Shown: one piece after another, positions 1 through 7,506 of the stretch
Numbering within the stretch: the stretch's first letter is position 1
How the letters are laid out: every line of letters starts with the position of its first letter
Source of the DNA: Paenibacillus polymyxa M1
GTDB taxonomy: Bacteria; Bacillota; Bacilli; Paenibacillales; Paenibacillaceae
Reading direction: 5' to 3'
Length of the DNA stretch: 64,000 nt
Assembly: GCF_000237325.1 (NCBI RefSeq)
Contig: NC_017542.1
Span: 688,501 to 752,500, forward strand
Made by a program: the position numbers and the translations under genes
The notes under the pieces: generated by a model
Databases searched by the model: none
Seen by the model: only the letters and a program-made list of their open reading frames with translations
Told to the model about the DNA's origin: nothing

Positions 1-1
1 C

Positions 2-1153
2 AAGGAAGCGGGATACCCGGACATTCGTACGGTACAGGATTTTGAAAAAGTCATTAAGGACTATATCACCAAGCATCCGACGGACGAAAATGGCAACAAA
101 AATATCGGACTGTCCCTAAATGCCGACGATTGGCATATGTACCAGGTAACGAATTCAGGCTTCCAAACGACCGGGGGACCAGACGACGGCGAATACTTCA
201 TCGATCAAAAAACACACCAAGCGACTTATCATTTCCGCCGGCCGGAAGAAAAAGAATATTTCCGCTGGTTGAATCACATGAATGCCATTGGATTGCTGGA
301 CCCAGAAAGCTTCGTACAGAAGACAGACCAGTTTAAGGCGAAGGTAGCTTCAGGCCGCGTACTGGGTCTGGCCGATCCGGAATGGGACTATGGCGACGGA
401 CAAAATGCGCTGAAGGCGGAGGGCAAATTCGATCAGACTTACGGTCATTATCCAGTCACCATGAGCAAGGAATATAAAGACACCAACTTCTGGCTGCCTG
501 GTTTTGATGGGGGATACGGAATCTCGATCTCTAGCAAGTGTAAGGACCCGGTACGTGCTATCCAGTTCCTCGACTTTCTGGCATCGGAAGAGGGTCAAGT
601 CCTGAATAATTGGGGGATTGAAGGCAAGCATTACACAGTTAAAGACGGCAAACGGACGATTATTCCGGCCGTACTTGAACGGATGAACAATGACAATGCG
701 GCTTTCCAAAAAGAGTCTGGAATCGGTCTATATTGGAACTTGATGGTCCATTATGGTGATGGCATTAAGGACTCGACTGGCAACTATTTTACTCGTAGTT
801 ATCCGGAACTGCTGACAGCGACTTATAACAAGTCGGAGAAGGAAGTGCTAAAGGCCTATAAGATTGAGCACTGGAAGGATCTATTCCCGAAGGAAGATGA
901 ATTCCAACCGAGAGCATATGGAGCAGCGTATACGATGCCTCTTCCCAATGACGATCCGGCTGTTATTCTCGGAGCCAAGATGAAGGATATTACATGGAAA
1001 CGGATTCCGGAAGCTGTCATGACCAAGCCGGAAAACTTCGACAAGGTTTGGGATGCCTATATGGCAGAACTGGAGAAAGCCGGAGTACAAGAAATGGAAC
1101 AATCCTTTACCAAGCATATCCAAGACCGAATTAAGCTGTGGTCCACTAACTAA
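2..1153 (+). CDS. Sugar ABC transporter extracellular binding protein, 3' part (5' end outside window)
   Basis: The reading frame is open from base 2, so this is the C-terminal 383 residues of a longer protein; the signal peptide and lipobox lie upstream of the window. The sequence resembles family 1 extracellular solute-binding lipoproteins of the LplA/LipO type that are abundant in Paenibacillus: a central segment with FWLPGFDGGYGISI, a hinge region around RAIQFLDFLASEEGQ, and a C-terminus ending in DRIKLWSTN. Such proteins sit on the outer face of the membrane and deliver oligosaccharides to an ABC permease. The downstream mannanase suggests, but does not prove, a plant polysaccharide substrate. 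The partner permeases would lie to the left of the window. Confidence 0.85.
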   Translation, partial: KEAGYPDIRTVQDFEKVIKDYITKHPTDENGNKNIGLSLNADDWHMYQVTNSGFQTTGGPDDGEYFIDQKTHQATYHFRRPEEKEYFRWLNHMNAIGLLDPESFVQKTDQFKAKVASGRVLGLADPEWDYGDGQNALKAEGKFDQTYGHYPVTMSKEYKDTNFWLPGFDGGYGISISSKCKDPVRAIQFLDFLASEEGQVLNNWGIEGKHYTVKDGKRTIIPAVLERMNNDNAAFQKESGIGLYWNLMVHYGDGIKDSTGNYFTRSYPELLTATYNKSEKEVLKAYKIEHWKDLFPKEDEFQPRAYGAAYTMPLPNDDPAVILGAKMKDITWKRIPEAVMTKPENFDKVWDAYMAELEKAGVQEMEQSFTKHIQDRIKLWSTN

Positions 1154-1174
1154 CTCGTTTCGCATAAAAGAACG

Positions 1175-1217
1175 GGGCCGTTTCCACTTTCCAATTGGAG
1201 AGGAGACGGTCCTTTTT
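1175..1217 (+). terminator. Rho-independent terminator of the binding-protein gene
   Basis: Imperfect 11-bp hairpin (GGGCCGTTTCC with GGAGACGGTCC, including G-U pairs) followed by five T residues, 21 bases after the stop codon. Confidence 0.65.
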
Positions 1218-1260
1218 CATTAAGGTTTGCGATAGACTGCATTCGTTCAGGTTATAAATC

Positions 1261-1305
1261 AAAAGCGGCCACCCCGGTTACTTTCTGAGGTGGCCGCTGT
1301 TCTTT
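1261..1305 (-). terminator. Terminator, probably for the minus-strand mannanase gene
   Basis: Perfect 10-bp stem AGCGGCCACC / GGTGGCCGCT with a 15-base loop. It is flanked by AAAA on the left and GTTCTTT on the right, so it could work in both directions. The plus-strand gene already has its own hairpin, so it most likely serves the GH26 gene. Confidence 0.7.
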
Positions 1306-1375
1306 AGAGACAGGCTTCTACGCTGCTTCATGGTGCTGGATGGGCCGGTACAGTTACGGATACGTTAAGAGTGCC

Positions 1376-3346
1376 TTACTCCGCTTCATTCTTGGACGAA
1401 GTAAATAGGTCTTGGGGAAGCTCATCCCTCGTAATCACGTAATCGCTGTTGAACACTTTTATGAGATGATCCAGGGAGTTATATTGTCCGTTGCGGATGA
1501 AGTCGCCTGTCCATGTGGTGAAAAAGAGCCAATGTGCTGAATATGTTTGAAGTAATTCAGGATCGCCAATCGGGCCGTTTTCGGACAGACCAACCAGCTT
1601 CTTGCCTTGCACGAGATTCACCAAGCTGTCATACTTGCCGATACTTGGGCTATAATTAGCCGCCTGGTTGTAGATATCCACACTTACAATATCGACGACA
1701 TCGTCTCCCGGATACCACTCGGGGCTCTCGGAGTTCCATACCCAGATCAGGTTGTTCAGGTGATGGTAGTTTGTTAGGCGGTCGTACATGATATGGTACA
1801 GTTGCTTGGCGGAGTCTGGCCCTTGGGCGCCCCACCAGAACCATTTGCCTTCCGCCTCGTGCAGCGGTCTCCACAGCACCGGAACGTGAGCGTCTTGGAG
1901 GCGTTTCAACTGAGCAGCAATAGCATCGATATCCCGTAGGATAAGCTGATACTCTTCCGACTCGGGATGAGTAAGCGCATATTGAACGTCGAATGTAGTA
2001 GCGTCCGTGTAAAACCCGCGCCACCATTCTTTGCCGGGAATATCATGCAGTCCCTTAGGAGCATTCCAGTGCCATGCGAATGTGACAATTCCACCTTCTT
2101 TGGCCCATTGAATCGCCTTTTCCACTTCAGTTGAGGTGGCGCCATGTTCGATGCGAGAGGGGGAATAATCCATCATGTCCGTTGATAATATGGCAGGATA
2201 CTTTCCAGTTTGGTCTTTAATCCACTGGGCATCCTCAAGAGTGTGCTGACCGGAAAGAATGTTGCTGCCGTAACTATCGACGAGATAACCCATAAGTGCC
2301 TTGGTTTCCGCAGTCGCATTCGGGTTTACTGGCTTTTTCTCAATCTGATACAGTTTCGGGGGGGACACTGCTGACAGCTTGACGTAGTCGATATGATATT
2401 GGTCCGAATCGACATTGAACTGTATGGTATTGTTTCCCGCACTCAGCATCAGTTTACCGCCAGATACCTCTGTGTAGCTTGCTGTTGTCGGGAGTGATGT
2501 TTCGCTGGTCTGGCCATTGACCACCAATTGGGTCTTTTTGTCTCCATTGGGGTTACTGTAACCGATTGCAAGATTGTAAAGCCCGCTTGAGGCTGCGTTA
2601 TAGGCAAAGGTTAACGACCCTGTGCCTTTAAAGGTTGCGTAACCGGTACCGGAATAACCCGTATCAGCAGCTTCGATGCTGACCTTACCAGTAATGGCTC
2701 CGTCTTCGGCTTCCATTTTGCTTATTGCAGCTGGCAGATTGGCGAATTCAACCTTCACATACTCGATCCCGTAATATCCCCAGCCTCTTGAAAAAGTCAG
2801 CTCGTTTGTGCCAGCATTCAGCATGATCTTAGTTACCATTTTCTCGTTCACCGCCGCACCTTTCGGAGGAGTAGCCAGCGTTATGTTTTCAGCCATGGTG
2901 CCATTGACCTTGATGCTGGTATCCTTGGAGCCAGTGTCCGCCGGAATGTAGTAGCCGAGGCTCAGCCTATAAAGACCTGCTGTAGGCACGTTCACTTTAA
3001 ACGTAGCCGTCCCGTCAGACTTGCCGGAATTAGGGTCATAGTCATAGAAGAAGGATACATAGCCATCGCCTTTATAAAGCGTATCGCCGGTATAGGGTGT
3101 ATCCCGTTTTTCTACACCGTAACCTTGAAGAATTGCATCTTTGGAGCTGACGACTATAGGAGAGGAATTGCCGTTAGTGGATAAATCTTGACTTGCATTC
3201 ATCACCGTTCGGTCTTCAACACCGGTGACCAAGGGAGCTGATTCTGCTTTTGCTAAGCTTGGAATTAAATTGAGAGATACCAACAAAAAGGATAAGAGAA
3301 CAAAGCTGAGAATACCGAAAGACCTTCTTTTCCATGGATCTGGCAT
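1376..3346 (-). CDS. Secreted beta-mannanase, two CBM35-like modules plus GH26 catalytic domain
   Basis: The encoded 656-residue enzyme is predicted to hydrolyse beta-1,4-mannan outside the cell. The start is taken at ATG 3346, eight bases after AAGGAG; the in-frame GTG nine bases upstream overlaps that site. An N-terminal signal peptide (basic WKRR, hydrophobic core, likely cleavage after AKA) is followed by two carbohydrate-binding modules of CBM35/CBM6 type (about residues 60-200 and 205-325) and a GH26 barrel (about 335-645). Family signatures are WRPLHE with acid/base Glu497, followed by KWFWWG, and GLSENG with nucleophile Glu589. It is monocistronic, on the opposite strand to the sugar-binding lipoprotein, and has a cre-like site upstream, consistent with carbon catabolite repression. 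The substrate is inferred from family; some GH26 members act on xylan or mixed-linkage glucan. Confidence 0.9.
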   Translation of the reverse strand: MPDPWKRRSFGILSFVLLSFLLVSLNLIPSLAKAESAPLVTGVEDRTVMNASQDLSTNGNSSPIVVSSKDAILQGYGVEKRDTPYTGDTLYKGDGYVSFFYDYDPNSGKSDGTATFKVNVPTAGLYRLSLGYYIPADTGSKDTSIKVNGTMAENITLATPPKGAAVNEKMVTKIMLNAGTNELTFSRGWGYYGIEYVKVEFANLPAAISKMEAEDGAITGKVSIEAADTGYSGTGYATFKGTGSLTFAYNAASSGLYNLAIGYSNPNGDKKTQLVVNGQTSETSLPTTASYTEVSGGKLMLSAGNNTIQFNVDSDQYHIDYVKLSAVSPPKLYQIEKKPVNPNATAETKALMGYLVDSYGSNILSGQHTLEDAQWIKDQTGKYPAILSTDMMDYSPSRIEHGATSTEVEKAIQWAKEGGIVTFAWHWNAPKGLHDIPGKEWWRGFYTDATTFDVQYALTHPESEEYQLILRDIDAIAAQLKRLQDAHVPVLWRPLHEAEGKWFWWGAQGPDSAKQLYHIMYDRLTNYHHLNNLIWVWNSESPEWYPGDDVVDIVSVDIYNQAANYSPSIGKYDSLVNLVQGKKLVGLSENGPIGDPELLQTYSAHWLFFTTWTGDFIRNGQYNSLDHLIKVFNSDYVITRDELPQDLFTSSKNEAE

Positions 3347-3785
3347 ATTATTCACTCCTTGAATTAGTAGATGTTACCGCCTCGATTGACCTGCAACGTA
3401 TATTACAGAAAACGCTTTCATTAGTGTGTGCATATTAAGTACACTTTGAAGTAATCGATGACAGGTGAAAGACCAGCTTGCATTTTTAAGCATTCTTTCT
3501 TCATTTGTATGCGTTTTCAATATTTGTCATTAATTTTTTAGGACCTCACCTCTCTTTAATTTCATCATAAATTAGAGGCGAGGCAGGAACCATACAATGA
3601 ATTTCGGAGAAAATCATCCTTAAATTATGGATTTTTATACTTCGATAGCAAACAATCTTTATATGTTTTGAAACGTATAACTCAAGATTGTTAAGGCTAC
3701 ATGGGATAAGCGGGAAGGATCGTTTCCATTTGTGGTATCATGCCAATAAGAATATTACCCACATGGGAATGAAAGGGACTAATAC
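3347..3785. other. Intergenic region upstream of the mannanase and GNAT genes
   Basis: This 439-base divergent region contains no convincing ORF. It holds the cre-like site at 3407-3420, A/T-rich blocks, and the GNAT ribosome binding site (AAAGG about eight bases before ATG 3786). No clear sigma-A promoter was picked by eye. Confidence 0.6.
3407..3420. promoter_or_regulatory. cre-like site (CcpA catabolite repression)
   Basis: AGAAAACGCTTTCA matches the cre consensus TGWNANCGNTNWCA at all but the first position. It lies about 60 bases upstream of the GH26 start codon, a position compatible with repression of the mannanase by CcpA. Confidence 0.55.
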
Positions 3786-4580
3786 ATGATTTCTCATCGA
3801 CTGCTTAGCGACGAAACTGTTTATCAATTAACGAACCAGATTCATAGAGACCAACACTTGTTATTCTATAGCTATTTAAGTCAACGTAAGGAGCAAGCTA
3901 AATTTGTTGGTCAATATGTAGATGACAAGCTGACAGGGGTCTTAGCATACTTTTGCGGGCTCTCCTTCCCTGCGTTTTCTTTCCACTGCATAAACCGAGA
4001 GAAACTTAACTTTTCAGCTCTTATTGCTTTTACTGAGGAACTCATTCAACTTAAGAAAAATACCGTTTGTGGTACAATCCTGTGTGATCGTGACCTACAA
4101 CTTTTTCAGTCTCATGGGCTCATAACGGGTAACCCACAACGTTTCTTAACGATGAAACATATGGATCAATCGAAACTGCTTGATTCTAACTTGGCTGAGT
4201 TAGTTAAGGAAAACGAAGTTCCAGAAATAGTGGATTTATTACGAAATGGGGGCATGAAATTTTTTACGAGGAGCGAACTCGAACAATATCCTTTCCTTGG
4301 GATCAAGGAATGTGGTCATTTTATTGCCGTAGGTGGCTTTCACTTTTATGATTCTAAGCTCGTGGAGCTCGGAAACATATATACAAGCCCTGCTCACAGA
4401 GGGAAAGGGCTAGCAAAGCACTTGACGAGCCAACTTACAAAACTGGGCAGAACGCTATCATCAGATGTCTATCTGGGAGTACTGGAGGAGAACCAAGCTG
4501 CTGTACAACTTTACAAGGGTTTAGGCTATGAGGTTACGGCTGAACAGACGATTGTTGATTTTAAACTATCTATTGATTGA
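3786..4580 (+). CDS. GNAT family N-acetyltransferase
   Basis: A 264-residue protein whose C-terminal half (about 130-255) is a GNAT fold. The acetyl-CoA pyrophosphate-binding motif appears as SPAHRGKGLAKHL, followed by the LGVLEENQAAVQLYKGLGYEV strand-helix typical of the family. The N-terminal half is not recognised and may set substrate specificity. The start ATG follows AAAGG at good spacing. The next ORF begins 24 bases after the stop behind a strong ribosome binding site, so the two are probably co-transcribed. The substrate is unknown. Confidence 0.8.
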   Translation: MISHRLLSDETVYQLTNQIHRDQHLLFYSYLSQRKEQAKFVGQYVDDKLTGVLAYFCGLSFPAFSFHCINREKLNFSALIAFTEELIQLKKNTVCGTILCDRDLQLFQSHGLITGNPQRFLTMKHMDQSKLLDSNLAELVKENEVPEIVDLLRNGGMKFFTRSELEQYPFLGIKECGHFIAVGGFHFYDSKLVELGNIYTSPAHRGKGLAKHLTSQLTKLGRTLSSDVYLGVLEENQAAVQLYKGLGYEVTAEQTIVDFKLSID

Positions 4581-4604
4581 CGAAAGAGGAGGAGGGAGAA
4601 GGTT

Positions 4605-4871
4605 TTGGAACAGAATGATATTAATATTCATCAACTGACTGATGAGATCTATCAAATTTTACACAAGAGAATGGATAAACTAGGTATAGCATACGGCATC
4701 GTAACTGAATTTAGTTATAATCCTGAGGAGCCAACTTCATGGACTATTAGTATCGAGAACTCTAAAATCGTGCTCACTTCGGCCATCTTATTCCAATATA
4801 TGAAACAGCATCACAATTTGGAGGATACGTTAACTCATTTTATGCGCGATCACTTTTCATACTTCAATTAA
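4605..4871 (+). CDS. Small hypothetical protein (88 aa)
   Basis: Starts with TTG behind a very strong GAGGAGG at 4587-4595, which is the main evidence that it is translated. The product is soluble, mixed alpha/beta by eye (HQLTDEIYQILHKRMD helix, then SWTISIENSKIVLT strands), with no membrane segment or recognised motif. It follows the GNAT gene closely and is likely in the same transcript. Function unknown. Confidence 0.6.
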   Translation: MEQNDINIHQLTDEIYQILHKRMDKLGIAYGIVTEFSYNPEEPTSWTISIENSKIVLTSAILFQYMKQHHNLEDTLTHFMRDHFSYFN

Positions 4872-5001
4872 ACAGTATCCACCGTATTATAAAAACTTAC
4901 TTAAAGATACATATCAATGTAAAGAGGTAAGACCCATAAAGAATGAAATTGCTGAATAAGCAAATAAAGGAAACTGGCTAAGTCAACTGGAGGGTGCAGA
5001 T

Positions 5002-6336
5002 ATGTGGTTTGGGAAGAACGAAACGCAACTGGATCGAATAAAAGACAAACTGAATCAGGCCATGCACAAAGACAAGGATTTCTCGGTGTTTGGAGCATCC
5101 TCACATCAGTACAGGGTTAAAGAGAAGCTTACAGCAAAAGAGCTGGCGGACTGGCAAGCCCACAATCAAGTCATCCTACCCGAGCCTTACGCGCTGTTTT
5201 TAACAAACATCGGCAACGGAGGCGCCGGACCCTATTATGGAATTTATCCGATTGAAAAGGCAACTTCCTATACCGAGCACCAGGCACTCCTTGCAAAATC
5301 CGTTCTGCATCTCGGGATGGCCAAAGAGGAATGGAACCATCTGATTGAGCCCTTGACCAAGGATGAGGACATCCCTGATGAGGAATACGATGACGCCCGT
5401 AATAAGGTGCTGGGCGGCATGTTGTGCATAGGTACCCAAGGCTGCGAATACGACATGTATCTCGTACTTGAAGGGAAATACAGGGGGAGAATTGTGTACA
5501 CCTCCGATTTTCATCCCGATCATCCCTTTTTCTTTGTCTATGAAGACAGCTTTCTGGACTGGTACGAGCGCTGGCTGGATGAAATTATTTTGGATTATGA
5601 TATCGGGTGGTTTGGCAGTCGAATGCCGGGTGATGAGAATGCACTGATCCAGATGTATCAGAGCGCTCCAAACGAAGAAATCCAAGCAAAGGCGCTTGAT
5701 GGAATGTTCAAGTTTAAGGAAGTTGCCCAGCCAACCCTTGGTTTTTTGAAAAACATTGCGGAGCAAAGCCCAAAAAATCGGACCACAGCTGTTTGGCTAA
5801 TCTGCAAAACTTCTTTTGACACGGGTAGAAAATATCTTCTGGAATTGTTGCAATCGGATGAACATAGGGATTTTCTGCAAGCTTTAACGATTCTGCACGC
5901 TTCCAGTAAAACAGCAAATTTAACGGAATTTATTCCAGTGATTTTGCAAAGTCTTGACAGGATTCATGACCCGGAAACGTTGCGTTATGCAGGATATATT
6001 TTAGAGGATTACGGTGAGATTACGCTCCGAAATTTTGCGCCTTTCCTGTGTCACGCCGACCCGAAAATGCAGACCACTGCCATCTATGCCGCGCGTAGTT
6101 GCGAAAACAAGCAGGGAAGCTGGCAGATCATCGAACAGATGTTGATAGGGAGCGATCCGCAGGTTCTAAAAAACATGATTTTATACTGGGGCATTATTCC
6201 ACATGAGAAGTTGCTGCCTTACTATAAGGCGGTATGGCCGGAATATAAAAAAAATCCGAATTTCAAAGAAAAATTTATCGGTTGCTTGCGAGAACTACAT
6301 TTGCCAGATGATTATTTCAATAAAGACGAATCGTGA
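5002..6336 (+). CDS. SUKH (SMI1/KNR4) domain protein with C-terminal HEAT-like repeats
   Basis: The 444-residue product has an SMI1/KNR4-type domain at about residues 35-190, recognisable by LPEPYALFLTNIGNGG with the following aromatic YYGIYPI, a later GTQGCEYDMYLVLEG strand and a DWYERWLDE helix. The remainder (about 215-440) is a run of paired helices resembling HEAT/PBS repeats. SUKH proteins are often immunity proteins against polymorphic toxins; HEAT-tailed members are also widespread as orphan genes in Firmicutes. No toxin gene is adjacent, so an immunity role is only inferred. GGAGGG precedes the ATG. Confidence 0.75.
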   Translation: MWFGKNETQLDRIKDKLNQAMHKDKDFSVFGASSHQYRVKEKLTAKELADWQAHNQVILPEPYALFLTNIGNGGAGPYYGIYPIEKATSYTEHQALLAKSVLHLGMAKEEWNHLIEPLTKDEDIPDEEYDDARNKVLGGMLCIGTQGCEYDMYLVLEGKYRGRIVYTSDFHPDHPFFFVYEDSFLDWYERWLDEIILDYDIGWFGSRMPGDENALIQMYQSAPNEEIQAKALDGMFKFKEVAQPTLGFLKNIAEQSPKNRTTAVWLICKTSFDTGRKYLLELLQSDEHRDFLQALTILHASSKTANLTEFIPVILQSLDRIHDPETLRYAGYILEDYGEITLRNFAPFLCHADPKMQTTAIYAARSCENKQGSWQIIEQMLIGSDPQVLKNMILYWGIIPHEKLLPYYKAVWPEYKKNPNFKEKFIGCLRELHLPDDYFNKDES

Positions 6337-6448
6337 GAAATGAGATTTGGGAATTATGATAACGTGCCAGCAAATTCTACAAGGTAAATCAATAAAAAGC
6401 GAAATAAAGGAAAGGGCAATCCCGCAAAAGGACAGCCCCATAAGCGAG

Positions 6449-7210
6449 CTATTCTATTGAATTTTTCGTTGCCTTATACATATTCTCTACGTGTTCGTCG
6501 ACTTCATTTCGTGACATGCGTAAGCGAGCCACAGAAGTACCATATCCGATTTCTATTTTACCTTCTTCTAATCCTTTGAAAATTCCATCTGCGAAGTCAT
6601 CTAATGGTTCTCCTTGCGTGTGCAATCCTGCTCCACCTAAATCTGTATTCACTGCCGGAGGGACAACTTCAATTACCTCTACAGACGTATCAGAAAGTTG
6701 GTGTCTTAGGCTAATTGTAAATGAATGAAGTGCCGCTTTCGTTGCTGAATAAATCGGAGCAATCACAAACGGCGTAAAAGCTAACCCAGAAGTGACATTA
6801 ATGATAGTCGCCTCTTCTTTTGTTGCAAAATATGGAGCCAGCAGCATGGATAGATGGAAAGGTGCTTCAATGTTAGTTGTGATTTCTTTACTGAAATAAT
6901 CCCAATTGTTTTTTGCATCCGTTTTTAGAACGTTAAAGCGTTGTTGAATACCGGCGTTGTTAACTAACACATTTACTTCTGGATAGTTGGTTGTTACCCA
7001 ATCCGATACTGCTATACGCTCGGATTCAATATTCAAATCACTTACATGAGTAATAAGGCTAGGCAATTTCTCTTTCGCTTTTTGAAGTACATGTTCACGT
7101 CGTCCAGTAACAATGACTTTATTGCCAGCTTTTAAAAATCGTTCTGCAAAAGCTAATCCTATTCCAGTACTTCCACCGGTAATTAGTATTGTATTTCCTG
7201 AAAGTTTCAT
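6449..7210 (-). CDS. SDR family oxidoreductase, DltE-like
   Basis: A classical short-chain dehydrogenase of 253 residues. It carries the NAD(P)-binding glycine motif TGGSTGIG at residues 11-18, the NNAG motif near residue 88, the active-site Ser in NVTSGLAF and the YSATKAALHS catalytic Tyr-Lys pair. The overall sequence, notably SLRHQLSDTSVEVIEVVPP, is close to Bacillus DltE, an oxidoreductase encoded with the D-alanylation operon, but no dlt genes are present here. AAAGGAGAG precedes the ATG. Substrate unknown. Confidence 0.85.
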   Translation of the reverse strand: MKLSGNTILITGGSTGIGLAFAERFLKAGNKVIVTGRREHVLQKAKEKLPSLITHVSDLNIESERIAVSDWVTTNYPEVNVLVNNAGIQQRFNVLKTDAKNNWDYFSKEITTNIEAPFHLSMLLAPYFATKEEATIINVTSGLAFTPFVIAPIYSATKAALHSFTISLRHQLSDTSVEVIEVVPPAVNTDLGGAGLHTQGEPLDDFADGIFKGLEEGKIEIGYGTSVARLRMSRNEVDEHVENMYKATKNSIE

Positions 7211-7300
7211 TATATGTTCTCTCCTTTAATCAGTTTTTGTTCTTGTTTCCTGAATGCGTTGTGTCTAAACTATAAATTTAACTTAGATAAAATTATATAT

Positions 7301-7354
7301 AAAAAAACGGCAGGCTAGGATTTTATTCTCACATCCTAGTCTACCGTCTTTTAT
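7301..7354. terminator. Bidirectional-type terminator, mainly for the minus-strand helicase
   Basis: A 14-bp stem (ACGGCAGGCTAGGA with TCCTAGTCTACCGT, one mismatch and one G-U pair) at 7307-7347, with seven A residues on the left and CTTTTATTTT on the right. The A run gives a U run on the minus strand, downstream of the helicase. Confidence 0.7.
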
Positions 7355-7506
7355 TTTATTTAGTCTGTCTAAAACTTATTTTTGCAGGGTGCCGGGAAAA
7401 TGTACATTAGTGCTTTTTTGGATTCATTACAGGTCTGCACAAGCCGGATTGGAAATGACGAATGCAGTGGAAGTACAGCTTCATAGCGGCTATACACGCC
7501 TCGCAC

